Shown piece after piece: positions 8,396-17,430 of a stretch of 64,000 nt of DNA. Numbering within the stretch: position 1 is the first letter of the stretch; every line of letters starts with the position of its first letter. Under the pieces are notes generated by a model. That model had not been told where the DNA came from and made no database searches. It was given only the letters and a program-made list of their open reading frames with translations. The translations under genes and the position numbers were made by a program. Origin of the DNA: DATCDE01 sp038252405 (GTDB lineage: Bacteria > Actinomycetota > Actinomycetes > Prado026); contig JBBSAJ010000008.1 in NCBI GenBank assembly GCA_038252405.1, positions 1-64,000 on the forward strand, given 5' to 3'.

Positions 8396-9585
8396 GAGCT
8401 GACGCCGACGGCCGACGCCGGTTCCTCGCCCCCGAGGTCCACGCCGGCGTTGGCGTCCTGGGAAGCGTCCAGCCCGAAGGTGTGGGCCGGCACCCAGGAC
8501 AGCTCCACCTTGGTCCCCGGCCGCAGCAGCTCGGCACCGACGTTCTGCGCGAAGACCATGATCTCCTGGCCCCAGGGCATCCGGACGAGGTACTGGGTGC
8601 TCACCCCGGTGAAGCTGGTGTCGGAGACGACACCTCCGGTGAGCACGTTCATGCCGGACGCCTCGCCCCCGAGACCTTCGGCGGCGATCCGGATCTTCTC
8701 CGGGCGCACGCCGACGAGCAGCTTCAGGGTCGAGGTGGCGTGCGCCCGCGACCTCGGCAGCGCGATCCGCTGCCCGGCCACCGACAGCAGGATGTCCTCG
8801 CCGGCGGTACCTGAGATCTCTGCCAGGATCAGGTTCGACTGGCCGAGGAAGTTGGCCGCGAAGGTCGTGGCCGGGTTCTCGTACAGGTCTCCCGGGTGGC
8901 CCATCTGCTCGACCCGACCGGCGTTCATGACCGCGATGGTGTCGGCCATGGTCATGGCCTCTTCCTGGTCGTGGGTCACGTGCACGAAGGTGATGCCGAC
9001 CTCGGTCTGGATCCGCTTCAGCTCGATCTGCATCTGCCGGCGCAGCTTGAGGTCCAGCGCCCCGAGCGGCTCGTCGAGCAGCAGCACGGTGGGCCGGTTG
9101 ACGATGGCCCGGGCCAGGGCCACCCGCTGCTGCTGGCCACCGGACAGCTGCGAGGGCTTGCGCCGGGCGAGGTGCCCGAGCTCCACGAGCTCGAGCGCCT
9201 CCTCCACCCGACGCTTCACGTCGCCCTCCTTGCGGCGCCGCAGGCCGAAGGCGACGTTCTCGAAGATGTCCAGGTGCGGGAACAGGGCGTAGTTCTGGAA
9301 CACCGTGTTCACCGGACGCCGGTACGGCTTGGTACCGGTGATGTCCTTGTCGCCGATGAAGATCTGCCCCACGGTGGGGTCCTCGAGCCCTGCGACCATC
9401 CGCAGTGTCGTCGTCTTCCCGCAGCCCGACGGACCCAGCAGGGCGAAGAAGGAGCCCTGGGGGATCGTCAGCGTCAGGTCGTCGACCGCGGTGAAGGCGC
9501 CGAACCGCTTGGTCACCTGCACGATACGGACGTCGCCGTCCTGCGCGGTGCCTTCGCGGCCAGGTGCCGCACCTGGATCGGACAT
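8392..9585 (-). CDS. potA: spermidine/putrescine ABC transporter ATP-binding protein (PotA-like)
   Basis: Cytosolic ATPase of the importer, 397 residues. Walker A LLGPSGCGKTTTLRMVAG, signature QLSGGQQQRVALARAI and Walker B VLLLDEPLGALD are intact, followed by the H-loop THDQEEAM. The C-terminal ~120 residues form a TOBE regulatory domain (VGVRPEKIRI). It lies two bases after the binding-protein gene and overlaps the PotB-like permease by four bases, so all four transporter genes are one translational unit. The start ATG at 9585 is the first in frame after an open leader. Confidence 0.92.
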   Translation of the reverse strand: MSDPGAAPGREGTAQDGDVRIVQVTKRFGAFTAVDDLTLTIPQGSFFALLGPSGCGKTTTLRMVAGLEDPTVGQIFIGDKDITGTKPYRRPVNTVFQNYALFPHLDIFENVAFGLRRRKEGDVKRRVEEALELVELGHLARRKPSQLSGGQQQRVALARAIVNRPTVLLLDEPLGALDLKLRRQMQIELKRIQTEVGITFVHVTHDQEEAMTMADTIAVMNAGRVEQMGHPGDLYENPATTFAANFLGQSNLILAEISGTAGEDILLSVAGQRIALPRSRAHATSTLKLLVGVRPEKIRIAAEGLGGEASGMNVLTGGVVSDTSFTGVSTQYLVRMPWGQEIMVFAQNVGAELLRPGTKVELSWVPAHTFGLDASQDANAGVDLGGEEPASAVGVSS

Positions 9586-9587
9586 GC

Positions 9588-10799
9588 TCAGCCTCCGATG
9601 ACGGCCTGGAAGGCCTTGTTGTACTTCGTCTCCTGGTCCGCGGTGAGGCCCATGAAGACGTGCGCGTTGGCCAAAGTGGCGGCCGACGGGAAGATCAGCT
9701 CGTTGTTCGCGACGGTCGGGTCGCTCTTGAGCAGGATCTCCTTGGAGCCCTTGACCGGCGAGATGTAGTTGACGTAGTCCTCGACCTGCGCCATGACCGC
9801 CGGGTCGTAGTAGTAGTTGATCAGGGTCTCGGCGTTCTTCTTGTGCTGGGCCAGGTTCGGGATGAGGAAGTTGTCCGACCAGATCATCTGCCCGGTGGCC
9901 GGCAACACGTAGCCGAGGTTGGGGTTGTCCGCCCGGAGCTGCACGACGTCACCGGTCCAGGCGAAGCAGGCCGCGATGTCACCGGAGGCCAGGCCCTTGC
10001 CGTACTCGTTGCCGGTGAAGCCCTTGAGCTGGCCGGCGTCCTTGGCCTTCTGGATCGCCGCGATGGCCTGGTTGAACTGCTCCTCGGTGAAGTTCGCCGG
10101 GTCGTTGCCCTGCGACAGCATGATCAGGCCGACCGTGTCGCGCATCTCGGTGAGCAGCGTGACCCTGCCCTTGATGGACGGGTCGGTGAGCAGCTGGTCG
10201 ACGGTCTCGATCTTCTTGCCGCCGGTCGACTTCGGGTTGTAGGCGATCCCGGTGAACCCGCTCTGCCACGGCAGCGAGTACTCCCGGCCCTTGTCGAACT
10301 CGACCTGCTGGAGGCTGTCCTCGAGGTTCGTCCAGTTCGGGATGTTCGCCTTGTCGAGCTTTTGCACCCAGCCCAGCCGGATGAGCCGGGAGGCCATCCA
10401 GTCGGTGAGGCAGAAGGTGTCCCGACCGGTGTCCTGCCCCGCCGACAGCTGCGGGCGGATCTTGGCGAAGAACTCGTCGTTGTCGTTGACGTCCTCGGCG
10501 TAGTTGACCTTGATCCCGGTCTTCTTGGTGAAGGCGTCGAGTGTCGGGTGGGTCTTGGTCGTGTCGTTGACGTCGATGTACTCGGGCCAGTTGGACCAGT
10601 TGACCAGCATGTCGGCGGCCGAGCGGTCGGACGCGGTCGGCTTGGCCGACGCCGAGCTGCCGGTGTTGGTGCCCTTGACGCCGCAGGCTGCGAGTGCCGC
10701 GGCCGCCCCCGCAGCGGCAGCCCCCTGCATCACCGTGCGGCGGGTCAGCAGGCCGCGCATGAGCGCCGGCGACGGGACAAAAGGATCCTTCTCGGTCAT
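9588..10799 (-). CDS. potD: polyamine ABC transporter substrate-binding lipoprotein (PotD-like)
   Basis: Extracytoplasmic binding protein of the importer, 403 residues. The N-terminus carries twin arginines and a lipobox (LTRRTVMQGAAAAGAAAALA then AC), so it is probably exported by Tat and anchored as a lipoprotein. The mature region begins with the PotD/PotF pattern LVNWSNWPEYID and contains the acidic polyamine-binding surface (YAEDVNDNDEFFAKI). The ATG at 10799 has GGAGGAAC upstream. It follows the aminobutyraldehyde dehydrogenase gene after 26 bases. Putrescine versus spermidine preference cannot be decided here. Confidence 0.9.
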   Translation of the reverse strand: MTEKDPFVPSPALMRGLLTRRTVMQGAAAAGAAAALAACGVKGTNTGSSASAKPTASDRSAADMLVNWSNWPEYIDVNDTTKTHPTLDAFTKKTGIKVNYAEDVNDNDEFFAKIRPQLSAGQDTGRDTFCLTDWMASRLIRLGWVQKLDKANIPNWTNLEDSLQQVEFDKGREYSLPWQSGFTGIAYNPKSTGGKKIETVDQLLTDPSIKGRVTLLTEMRDTVGLIMLSQGNDPANFTEEQFNQAIAAIQKAKDAGQLKGFTGNEYGKGLASGDIAACFAWTGDVVQLRADNPNLGYVLPATGQMIWSDNFLIPNLAQHKKNAETLINYYYDPAVMAQVEDYVNYISPVKGSKEILLKSDPTVANNELIFPSAATLANAHVFMGLTADQETKYNKAFQAVIGG

Positions 10800-10825
10800 G
10801 ACGGAGTTCCTCCGGGAGCGGGTCT

Positions 10826-12319
10826 TTAGCGGGTGCCGAAGACGGTGCGGTGCCAGTCTTTGCTGGCCCGAGCGGTCAGGTCGTACATCACGTGCTTGAT
10901 CTGGGTGTACTCGTCGAACGCGTACGTGCTCATGTCCTTGCCGAAGCCGGACTGCTTGTAGCCGCCGTGGGGCATCTCGCTGATGATCGGGATGTGGTCG
11001 TTGACCCACACGGCTCCGGCCTTGATCTCCCTGGTCGCCCGCATCGACCGGAAGACGTCACGGGTCCACACCGACGCGGCCAGGCCGAACGGGGAGTCGT
11101 TCGCCAGCCGTAGACCCTCGTCGTCGTCATCGAAGGGGAGCACCACCAGCACCGGGCCGAAGATCTCGTCCTGCACGATCTCCGAACGCTGATCCGCGCC
11201 GACCAGCACGGTGGGCTCATAGTAGGCGCCGCGGACGAGGTCCCCTTCCGTGGGGATACGGCCACCGCGCACGACCTTTGCCCCGTCGGCCACGGCCCGC
11301 TCGACGAACCCGGCCACCCGCTCCTGCTGCAGCCGGGAGACCAGCGGGCCCTGGTCGGTGGCCGGGTCCAGCGTCGGGCCCAGCCGGACCTGGCCCATGA
11401 CCTCGGCCACCCCGTCGACGAACGCCTCGTACAGCGGGCGCTGGACATAGGCGCGGGTGGCCGCCGTGCAGTCCTGACCGGAGTTGATCAGCGCGCCGGC
11501 CACGGCGCCCTGGACAGCGGCGTCGAGGTCGGCGTCGTCGAAGACCAGGAAGGGGGCCTTGCCGCCCAGCTCGAGGTGCACCCGCTTGACGGTCTCGGCG
11601 GCCACCTGCATGACCCGGCGGCCGACCCCGGTCGACCCGGTGAACGACAGCATGGCGACGTCGGGGTGGGCGAGCAGCGCCTCGCCCGCCACCCGGCCGG
11701 CACCGGTGATGACGTTGACCACGCCGTCCGGCAGGCCGGCGTCCTGGCAGGCCTGCGCGAACATCAGCGAGGTCAGCGGCGTCAGCTCGGCCGGCTTGAG
11801 CACGATCGTGTTGCCGGCGGCGACGGCCGGCAAGATCTTCCAGGCGGCCATCTGCAGCGGGTAGTTCCACGGGGCGATCGAGCCGACCACCCCGATCGGC
11901 TCCCGCCGAACCATCGAGGTGTGGTCGGGTGAGTACTCCGCGGCGGCCTTGCCCTCGAGGTTGCGGGCGGCCCCGGCGAAGAAGGCCACGTTGTCGATCG
12001 TGCCGGGCACGTCGAACTCGGTGGTCAGCTTGATCGGCTTGCCGGCCTGCTGCGACTCGACCCGGGCGAACTCGCCGGCACGCTCCGCCAGGATCTGCGC
12101 CAGCGACAGCAGCGCGGCCGACCGGGTCCCCGGGGTGGCCCTGGACCACTCGGGGAAGGCTCGAGCGGCGGCGGCGACGGCGGCGTCCACCTCGGCCGGG
12201 CCGGCCAGCTCGACGATCTCGACGGTCTCGCCGGTGGACGGGTCGACGACCGGGTGGGTGTCGCCGGTGGTGCTGCGGATGAGGGCGCCGCCGACGAACG
12301 AATGACCCACGGTTGACAC
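10826..12319 (-). CDS. gamma-aminobutyraldehyde dehydrogenase-type aldehyde dehydrogenase (copy 1)
   Basis: NAD(P)-dependent aldehyde dehydrogenase, 497 residues, likely oxidising 4-aminobutanal to GABA or a related aminoaldehyde. The cofactor region PWNYPLQMAAWKILPAVAAG, the general-base Glu in [13 protein letters not shown] and the catalytic Cys in [13 protein letters not shown] (near residue 280) are intact. The frame is open well upstream, but the GTG at 12319 is preceded by a near-perfect Shine-Dalgarno AAGGAGGT ten bases away, which fixes the start. It is the first gene of the amine-uptake operon and faces a PucR regulator. A close paralogue lies at 17431-18882. Confidence 0.88.
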   Translation of the reverse strand: MSTVGHSFVGGALIRSTTGDTHPVVDPSTGETVEIVELAGPAEVDAAVAAAARAFPEWSRATPGTRSAALLSLAQILAERAGEFARVESQQAGKPIKLTTEFDVPGTIDNVAFFAGAARNLEGKAAAEYSPDHTSMVRREPIGVVGSIAPWNYPLQMAAWKILPAVAAGNTIVLKPAELTPLTSLMFAQACQDAGLPDGVVNVITGAGRVAGEALLAHPDVAMLSFTGSTGVGRRVMQVAAETVKRVHLELGGKAPFLVFDDADLDAAVQGAVAGALINSGQDCTAATRAYVQRPLYEAFVDGVAEVMGQVRLGPTLDPATDQGPLVSRLQQERVAGFVERAVADGAKVVRGGRIPTEGDLVRGAYYEPTVLVGADQRSEIVQDEIFGPVLVVLPFDDDDEGLRLANDSPFGLAASVWTRDVFRSMRATREIKAGAVWVNDHIPIISEMPHGGYKQSGFGKDMSTYAFDEYTQIKHVMYDLTARASKDWHRTVFGTR

Positions 12320-12584
12320 GCCTGATCCCACCTCCTTGAGAGGCGTCATCGTGACAGACGCCGAACCCTGGGACAAGTGAATCCGTCGTCCGATCGCATA
12401 TTGACGACGAAATCGCGATGTAACCGTAACCATGCACGACGGGGAACAGGGGTCGCGGCAGGAAGCCTGCGGACCCGTTCGAGCGCGCGCAATCGGCACT
12501 GTGCCAGGTATGGCATCCTCCTGCTTACACACTGTCGCGCAGGCCGAGCCGACCGAGCCAGCCGACCGAGCCTGGAGGGGCCAC
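12320..12584. promoter_or_regulatory. divergent control region between amine operon and PucR gene
   Basis: These 265 bases separate the starts of the minus-strand catabolic operon and the plus-strand PucR regulator, so both promoters must lie here or in the neighbouring coding sequence. The region is less GC-rich than its surroundings and contains an 8-bp palindrome ATCGCGAT (12413-12420). I see no convincing -10/-35 pair. Regulation of the operon by the PucR protein is an inference from the arrangement. Confidence 0.45.
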
Positions 12585-14207
12585 ATGGGAACCGCCGGGT
12601 CACCGACCCTCGCGCTGCCGACGGTGGCCGAGGTGCTGGCCCTGCCGCCGCTGGCCGCCGGCGAGCCCGAGGTGCTCGCCGGCGCCGCCAACCTGGACCG
12701 CCGCGTGCGCTGGGCGCACGTCAGCGAGATCGCCGAGATCGCCGGGCTGCTGCACGGCGGCGAGCTACTGCTCACGACCGGGGTGGCGCTGCCGGACGAC
12801 CGCGCCGAGCTCGCCGCGTTCGTCGACGCGCTGGACGACGCCGGCGCGGCCGGCCTGGTCGTGGAGCTCGGCCGCCGCTACCAGCGCACGCTGCCACCGA
12901 CCCTGGTCCGGGCCGCGCAGGGGCGCGGCCTGCCGCTGGTGGCGCTGCGCCGCGAGGTCCGGTTCGTCGCGGTGACCGAGGCCGTGCACGCGCTGGTCGC
13001 CGACGAGCGGCTGCGCGAGCTGCGCGCCTCCGAGGAGGTGCACCAGACCTTCACCGAGCTGTCCGTCGAGGGCGCCGAGCCGGCCGAGGTGGTACGCCAG
13101 GCCGCCCGGATGTCCGGCCGGGCTGTGGTGCTGGAGAACCTGGCCCACCAGGTGCTCGCGTACGACGCCGCGGGCGGGGACCCGCGCGAGCTGCTCGACG
13201 GTTGGGAGACCCGCTCCCGCGCGGTCGACCCGAGCCGGCGCACCGGCTACGACGAGCGGTCCGGCTGGCTGGTCACCGTCGTCGGGGCCCGCGGGCACGA
13301 CTGGGGCCGACTGGTCCTGGTGGCCGGGGCGCCGCCGCCGCCGCGCGACGTCATGCTCGTCGAGCGGGCGGCGTCCACGCTGGCCCTGAACCGGCTGGTG
13401 GAGCGCGACCGGGAGAGCCTGGAGCGGCAGACCCACCGCAGCCTGCTGTCCGGCATCCTCAGCCACAGCTGGCCGGCGTCCGAGGTGGCGCTGCGGGCGC
13501 GAGCGCTCGGCGTCCCGCTGGAGGGGCGCCGGCTGGTGGGCGTGGTGCTGCGGCCCGCCCCACTGCCGGGCGAGGCGGTGCTCGAGGCCGAGCAGCGGGC
13601 CCGCGACCTCACCGAGACGGCGGCAGCAGCGGTGCGGGCGGCCCGGGTCCCCGCCCTGGTCGGCAGCATCGACGACGTCGGGGTCGGCGTGCTGCTGTCC
13701 CTCGGGCCGCAGCTGCGCGTCGACGACACCCTGGACACCCTGGCCGCGGCGCTGCGCGCGCCGGACGACTCGGTGATGGCCGTGGGCTCGGTCGTCGAGC
13801 AGATCGCCGACGTGCGGCGCTCGTTCCTGGAGGCCGCGCACGTGGCGGACGCCGCACCGAGGAGCACGGCACTGCCCTTCCACCGGCTCGAGGACGTGCG
13901 GCTGCGCGGTCTGCTGCACCTGCTGCGCGACGACGCGCGGCTGCAGACGTACGTGGAGCGCGAGCTGTCCCCACTGCTGCGCTATGACGCCGAGCACAGC
14001 ACCGAGCTGACCGGGCTGCTGCGGACCTACCTCGACGAGGGCCGCAACAAGTCGGCGGCGGCCGCCGCGGCCCACCTGTCCCGGCCGGCGTTCTACGAGC
14101 GGCTGCACCGCATCGAGCGGGTTCTCGGCGCCGACCTCGACGATCCCGAGGGCTGTCTGTCGCTGCACGTGGCCCTCACCGCCCTGGACGCCCTGCGCCG
14201 CACCTGA
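12585..14207 (+). CDS. PucR-family transcriptional regulator
   Basis: 540-residue activator of the PucR family. Domains in order: PucR N-terminal sensory domain (residues ~10-130, LPTVAEVLALPPLAAGEPEV, GGELLLTTGVALPDD), a central GGDEF-like domain (~300-430) and the C-terminal PucR helix-turn-helix (ending FYERLHRIERVLGADLDDPE). The ATG at 12585 follows TGGAGGGG. PucR proteins typically activate adjacent nitrogen-compound catabolic genes. Its divergent position suggests control of the polyamine uptake and oxidation operon at 12319-2461 by an amine or GABA-like inducer (inference). Confidence 0.88.
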   Translation: MGTAGSPTLALPTVAEVLALPPLAAGEPEVLAGAANLDRRVRWAHVSEIAEIAGLLHGGELLLTTGVALPDDRAELAAFVDALDDAGAAGLVVELGRRYQRTLPPTLVRAAQGRGLPLVALRREVRFVAVTEAVHALVADERLRELRASEEVHQTFTELSVEGAEPAEVVRQAARMSGRAVVLENLAHQVLAYDAAGGDPRELLDGWETRSRAVDPSRRTGYDERSGWLVTVVGARGHDWGRLVLVAGAPPPPRDVMLVERAASTLALNRLVERDRESLERQTHRSLLSGILSHSWPASEVALRARALGVPLEGRRLVGVVLRPAPLPGEAVLEAEQRARDLTETAAAAVRAARVPALVGSIDDVGVGVLLSLGPQLRVDDTLDTLAAALRAPDDSVMAVGSVVEQIADVRRSFLEAAHVADAAPRSTALPFHRLEDVRLRGLLHLLRDDARLQTYVERELSPLLRYDAEHSTELTGLLRTYLDEGRNKSAAAAAAHLSRPAFYERLHRIERVLGADLDDPEGCLSLHVALTALDALRRT

Positions 14208-14213
14208 CGCCGG

Positions 14214-15827
14214 TCAGGACCCGTCGTGGGTCCGGACGCCGGCCAGCCAGGTCCCGCGCACCGGGATGGACGCCCACGTCCCCGGCTCGGCGGTGAAAGG
14301 GTCCGCCGCGAGCGCCACCAGGTCGGCCCGCATCCCCACGGCCAGCCGCCCCCACGACGCCTCCTCGAACCCCTGGTAGGCGACCCCGGCGCTGTAGGCC
14401 CGCAGCGCGGTCGCCACGTCCAGCCGCTCGCCAGGGATCCAGCCGCCGGCCGGCCGGCCGGCCTCGTCCTGCCGCGACACCGCGACCCCCAGGCCCTCCA
14501 TGGGCCGCAGCGACGACACCGGCCAGTCGCTGCCCATGGACAGCCGTGCGCCGCTGTCCGCCAGGCTGCGCATCGGGTACTGCAGCCGACTGCGGTCGGG
14601 GCCGAGCCGGGGTGCGGTCAGCTCGAGCTGGCAGTCGTCCAGGCAGGCCCACAGCGGCTCGAAGTTCGCGATCACGCCGAGCGCGGCGAACCGCGGCAGG
14701 TCGGCCGGGTCCACCACCTGGGTGTGCGCGACGACCGCGCGCCGGTCCCGCGGCCCGTTGACCAGCTCGGCGTGCTCGACCGCGTCCAGGGCGGCCCGCA
14801 CCCCGGCGTCGCCGATGGCGTGGATGTGCACCTGGAACCCGTCCGCGTCGAACGCCGTCACCGCCTCGGCCAGCTCCTGCGGCGACCACACCGGCAGCCC
14901 GCAGGTGTGCGGCGCGTTCGCATAGGGCTCGAGCAACGCCGCGGTGCCGAACTCCAGGACGCCGTCGGCGAAGAGCTTCACCGTGCGTGCGGACACCTGC
15001 GAATGCCCCTGCGCCGCGACCCGGGCCGCGGCGAAGGCGGCCCGCTGCTCCGGCCACTCCCCCGGCTCGGCCCGCAACGCGATGTTCACCCGGGCGGCGA
15101 GCTGCCCGGCGTCGGCGGCCGCCAGGTAGGTGGCCACGTCGGACGGTGCCAGCGCGGCCTCCTGCGCCCAGGTGACTCCGGCCGACGCGAGCAGTGCGGT
15201 GGCGGCCTGCAGCCCGGCCCGCTTGGCCGCCGGCTCCGGGGCGGGCACCAGGTGCTTGACCAGGTCCATGGCGGTCCACTCCACGAGGGTGCCCAGCGGC
15301 TGGCCGTCGTCCCGCTTGGCGACCGTCGCCGCCGGTGGGTCAGCCGTGGCCGCCGTGACCCCGGCCCGACGCAGCGCCTCGGTGTTCACCCACGCGCTGT
15401 GGTGGTCACTGGACTCCAGGAACACCGGCCGGTCGGGCACCGCGGCGTCCAACCAGCGTGCGTCGAACAGCCCGCCCGGCGCGAGGGTCGGGTCGTAGGA
15501 GCCGCCGGTGACCCACTCCAGCTCGGGATGCTCGGCCGCGTACTGCGCGACGGCGGCCACGACCTGCTCGACCGACCGGGCGTCGCGCACCGGCGCCTCG
15601 CTCAGCTCGACCCCGCCCCACAGCGGGTGCACGTGCCCGTCACCGAACGAGGGCAGCAGCACGCCACCGCCGAGGTCGACCTCGACCGTGGCGGCGCCGG
15701 CCTGCGCGAGCGCGGCCTCGTCCAGCCCGCTGATCCGCCCGTCCCGGACGGCGAGGGCGGACGCCAGCGGCCGGGCCGGGTCGTCGGTGCGGATGGTGCC
15801 GTTGCGGAACAGCCAGTCGGCGGTCAT
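14214..15827 (-). CDS. amidohydrolase family 3 protein (YtcJ-like)
   Basis: Metal-dependent amidohydrolase of the YtcJ/amidohydrolase_3 group, 537 residues. The metal-binding HxH is in LPSFGDGHVHPLWGG (near residue 58), further ligands in VHIHAIGDAGVRAALDAVE and VVAHTQVV, and the late Asp in LSMGSDWPVSS. All catalytic positions seem present. I took the ATG at 15827; ATGs at 15836 and 15839 are alternatives, and there is no strong ribosome site. It converges on the PucR gene and starts back to back with the molybdopterin oxidoreductase gene, with fewer than 20 bases between the two. Substrate unknown; cyclic amides or N-acyl amines are possible. Confidence 0.8.
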   Translation of the reverse strand: MTADWLFRNGTIRTDDPARPLASALAVRDGRISGLDEAALAQAGAATVEVDLGGGVLLPSFGDGHVHPLWGGVELSEAPVRDARSVEQVVAAVAQYAAEHPELEWVTGGSYDPTLAPGGLFDARWLDAAVPDRPVFLESSDHHSAWVNTEALRRAGVTAATADPPAATVAKRDDGQPLGTLVEWTAMDLVKHLVPAPEPAAKRAGLQAATALLASAGVTWAQEAALAPSDVATYLAAADAGQLAARVNIALRAEPGEWPEQRAAFAAARVAAQGHSQVSARTVKLFADGVLEFGTAALLEPYANAPHTCGLPVWSPQELAEAVTAFDADGFQVHIHAIGDAGVRAALDAVEHAELVNGPRDRRAVVAHTQVVDPADLPRFAALGVIANFEPLWACLDDCQLELTAPRLGPDRSRLQYPMRSLADSGARLSMGSDWPVSSLRPMEGLGVAVSRQDEAGRPAGGWIPGERLDVATALRAYSAGVAYQGFEEASWGRLAVGMRADLVALAADPFTAEPGTWASIPVRGTWLAGVRTHDGS

Positions 15828-15845
15828 GGCGCGCATCATGGCAGG

Positions 15846-17405
15846 GTGCCGCCGCTCGAGCCCGCCGCCCCCCGCTGGGCCAGGGCGCTCACCGGGGTGG
15901 TCGCCGCGGCGGCCGGCCTCGGGGTCGCCCAGCTGGCCGCTGTCGTCACGGGTCCGGACTCCGCGCCGGTGGTCGCGGTCGGCGGCGCGGCCGTCGACGC
16001 CACCCCGCCGTGGCTGAAGGACTTCGCGATCCGCTGGTTCGGCAGCTCGGACAAGTCGGTGCTGCTGCTCGGGATCGTCGTCGTCCTCGCCGTCCTCGCG
16101 GCCAGTGTGGGGCTGCTGGCCCACACCCGGCTGCGGGTGGCCCAGTACGCGGTCGCTGCCCTCGGCGCGGTCGCCGCGCTGGCCGCGGTGCGCCGGCCGG
16201 ACGCGACCTGGCTGTCGGCGCTGCCGTCGGTGCTCGGGGCGCTGGTCTCCGCCTGGGCGCTGCGGTTCCTGGTGGGACGGACGGCGCGGACGACGCGGGC
16301 ACCCACCGCCAGCCCGGCCGCCAGCCCCACCGACGGGCAGTGGGACCGCCGCGCGTTCCTGCTCGGCAGCGTGGGGCTCGGCGCCGCTGCCGTGGTCGCC
16401 GGCGGGGCCGGCCGACTGCTCGCCGGTGGGGCGAACGCGGCTGCCTCCAGGGCCGAGGTCCGGCTGCCGCTGCCGGCCACCCCCGCCCCGCCGCTGCCGT
16501 CCGGGGTCGACCTGCACCTGCCGGGGCTCACGCCGTTCACCACACCGGTCAACGACTTCTACCGGGTCGACACCGCGTTCGTGGTGCCCCGGGTGGTCGC
16601 TGCGGACTGGCGGCTGCGGGTCCACGGCCTGGTCGACCGGGAGATCGAGCTGACCTACGCCGACCTGCTGGCCCGCCCCCTGGTCGAGGCCGACCTGACG
16701 CTGTGCTGCGTGTCCAACGAGGTCGGCGGCCCCTACGTCGGCAACGCCCGCTGGCTGGGTGCCCGCCTGAAGGACCTGCTCGACGAGGCCGGGGTCCGCC
16801 CCGGCGCCGACCAGCTGCTGAGCCGGTCGGCGGACGGCTGGACCTGCGGCACCCCGACGGCCGCGGTCATGGACGGCCGGGCCGCACTGCTCGCCGTGGG
16901 GATGGACGGCCAGCCGCTGCCGATCGCGCACGGCTTCCCGGTGCGGATGGTGGTGCCCGGCCTGTACGGCTACGTCAGCGCCACCAAGTGGGTCGTGGAC
17001 CTCGAGCTGACGACGTTCGCCGACGCCACGGCCTACTGGGTCAGCCGTGGCTGGTCGGCGCAGGCCCCGGTCAAGACGATGACCCGGATCGACACCCCCG
17101 GAGCGGGCGCGGACCTGGGGGCCGGTCCCGTCGCCGTGGCCGGGGTCGCCTGGGCGCAGCACCGCGGCATCGACGCCGTCGAGGTCCGGGTGGACGAGGG
17201 ACCGTGGCAGCCGGCCCGGCTGGCCGCCGTCCCCGGCATCGACACCTGGCGGCAGTGGGTCTACCGGTGGGACGCGACCCCGGGCTCCCACACGCTGTGG
17301 GCGCGGGCCGTCGACGGCACCGGCGACGTACAGACCGGGCAGCAGTCGCCACCGGAGCCGGACGGCGCCACCGGCTGGCCCAGCGTCGGGGTCACCGTCC
17401 GCTGA
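15846..17405 (+). CDS. membrane-anchored molybdopterin-dependent oxidoreductase (sulfite-oxidase fold)
   Basis: 519-residue protein with three parts. Residues ~8-140 form about four membrane helices (e.g. SVLLLGIVVVLAVLAASVGL). A Tat-like DRRAFLLGSVGLGAAAVVAG follows near residue 166. Then comes a sulfite-oxidase-type Moco domain with the molybdenum-ligating Cys in LTLCCVSNEVGGPYVG (near residue 286) and a C-terminal dimerisation domain (from ~410, AGVAWAQHRGIDAVEVRVDE). The catalytic domain should face outside. The GTG at 15846 has almost no leader, so translation may be leaderless. Similar actinobacterial proteins are annotated as sulfite oxidase-like; electron acceptor and substrate are unknown. 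Confidence 0.85.
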   Translation: MPPLEPAAPRWARALTGVVAAAAGLGVAQLAAVVTGPDSAPVVAVGGAAVDATPPWLKDFAIRWFGSSDKSVLLLGIVVVLAVLAASVGLLAHTRLRVAQYAVAALGAVAALAAVRRPDATWLSALPSVLGALVSAWALRFLVGRTARTTRAPTASPAASPTDGQWDRRAFLLGSVGLGAAAVVAGGAGRLLAGGANAAASRAEVRLPLPATPAPPLPSGVDLHLPGLTPFTTPVNDFYRVDTAFVVPRVVAADWRLRVHGLVDREIELTYADLLARPLVEADLTLCCVSNEVGGPYVGNARWLGARLKDLLDEAGVRPGADQLLSRSADGWTCGTPTAAVMDGRAALLAVGMDGQPLPIAHGFPVRMVVPGLYGYVSATKWVVDLELTTFADATAYWVSRGWSAQAPVKTMTRIDTPGAGADLGAGPVAVAGVAWAQHRGIDAVEVRVDEGPWQPARLAAVPGIDTWRQWVYRWDATPGSHTLWARAVDGTGDVQTGQQSPPEPDGATGWPSVGVTVR

Positions 17406-17430
17406 GGACGCGGTCCCTGATCGGCTGGGG

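Noticed and set aside
14226..15840. Long plus-strand frame opposite the amidohydrolase gene
   Set aside because: It is a shadow of the minus-strand gene; real plus-strand coding begins at 15846 with the molybdopterin protein.
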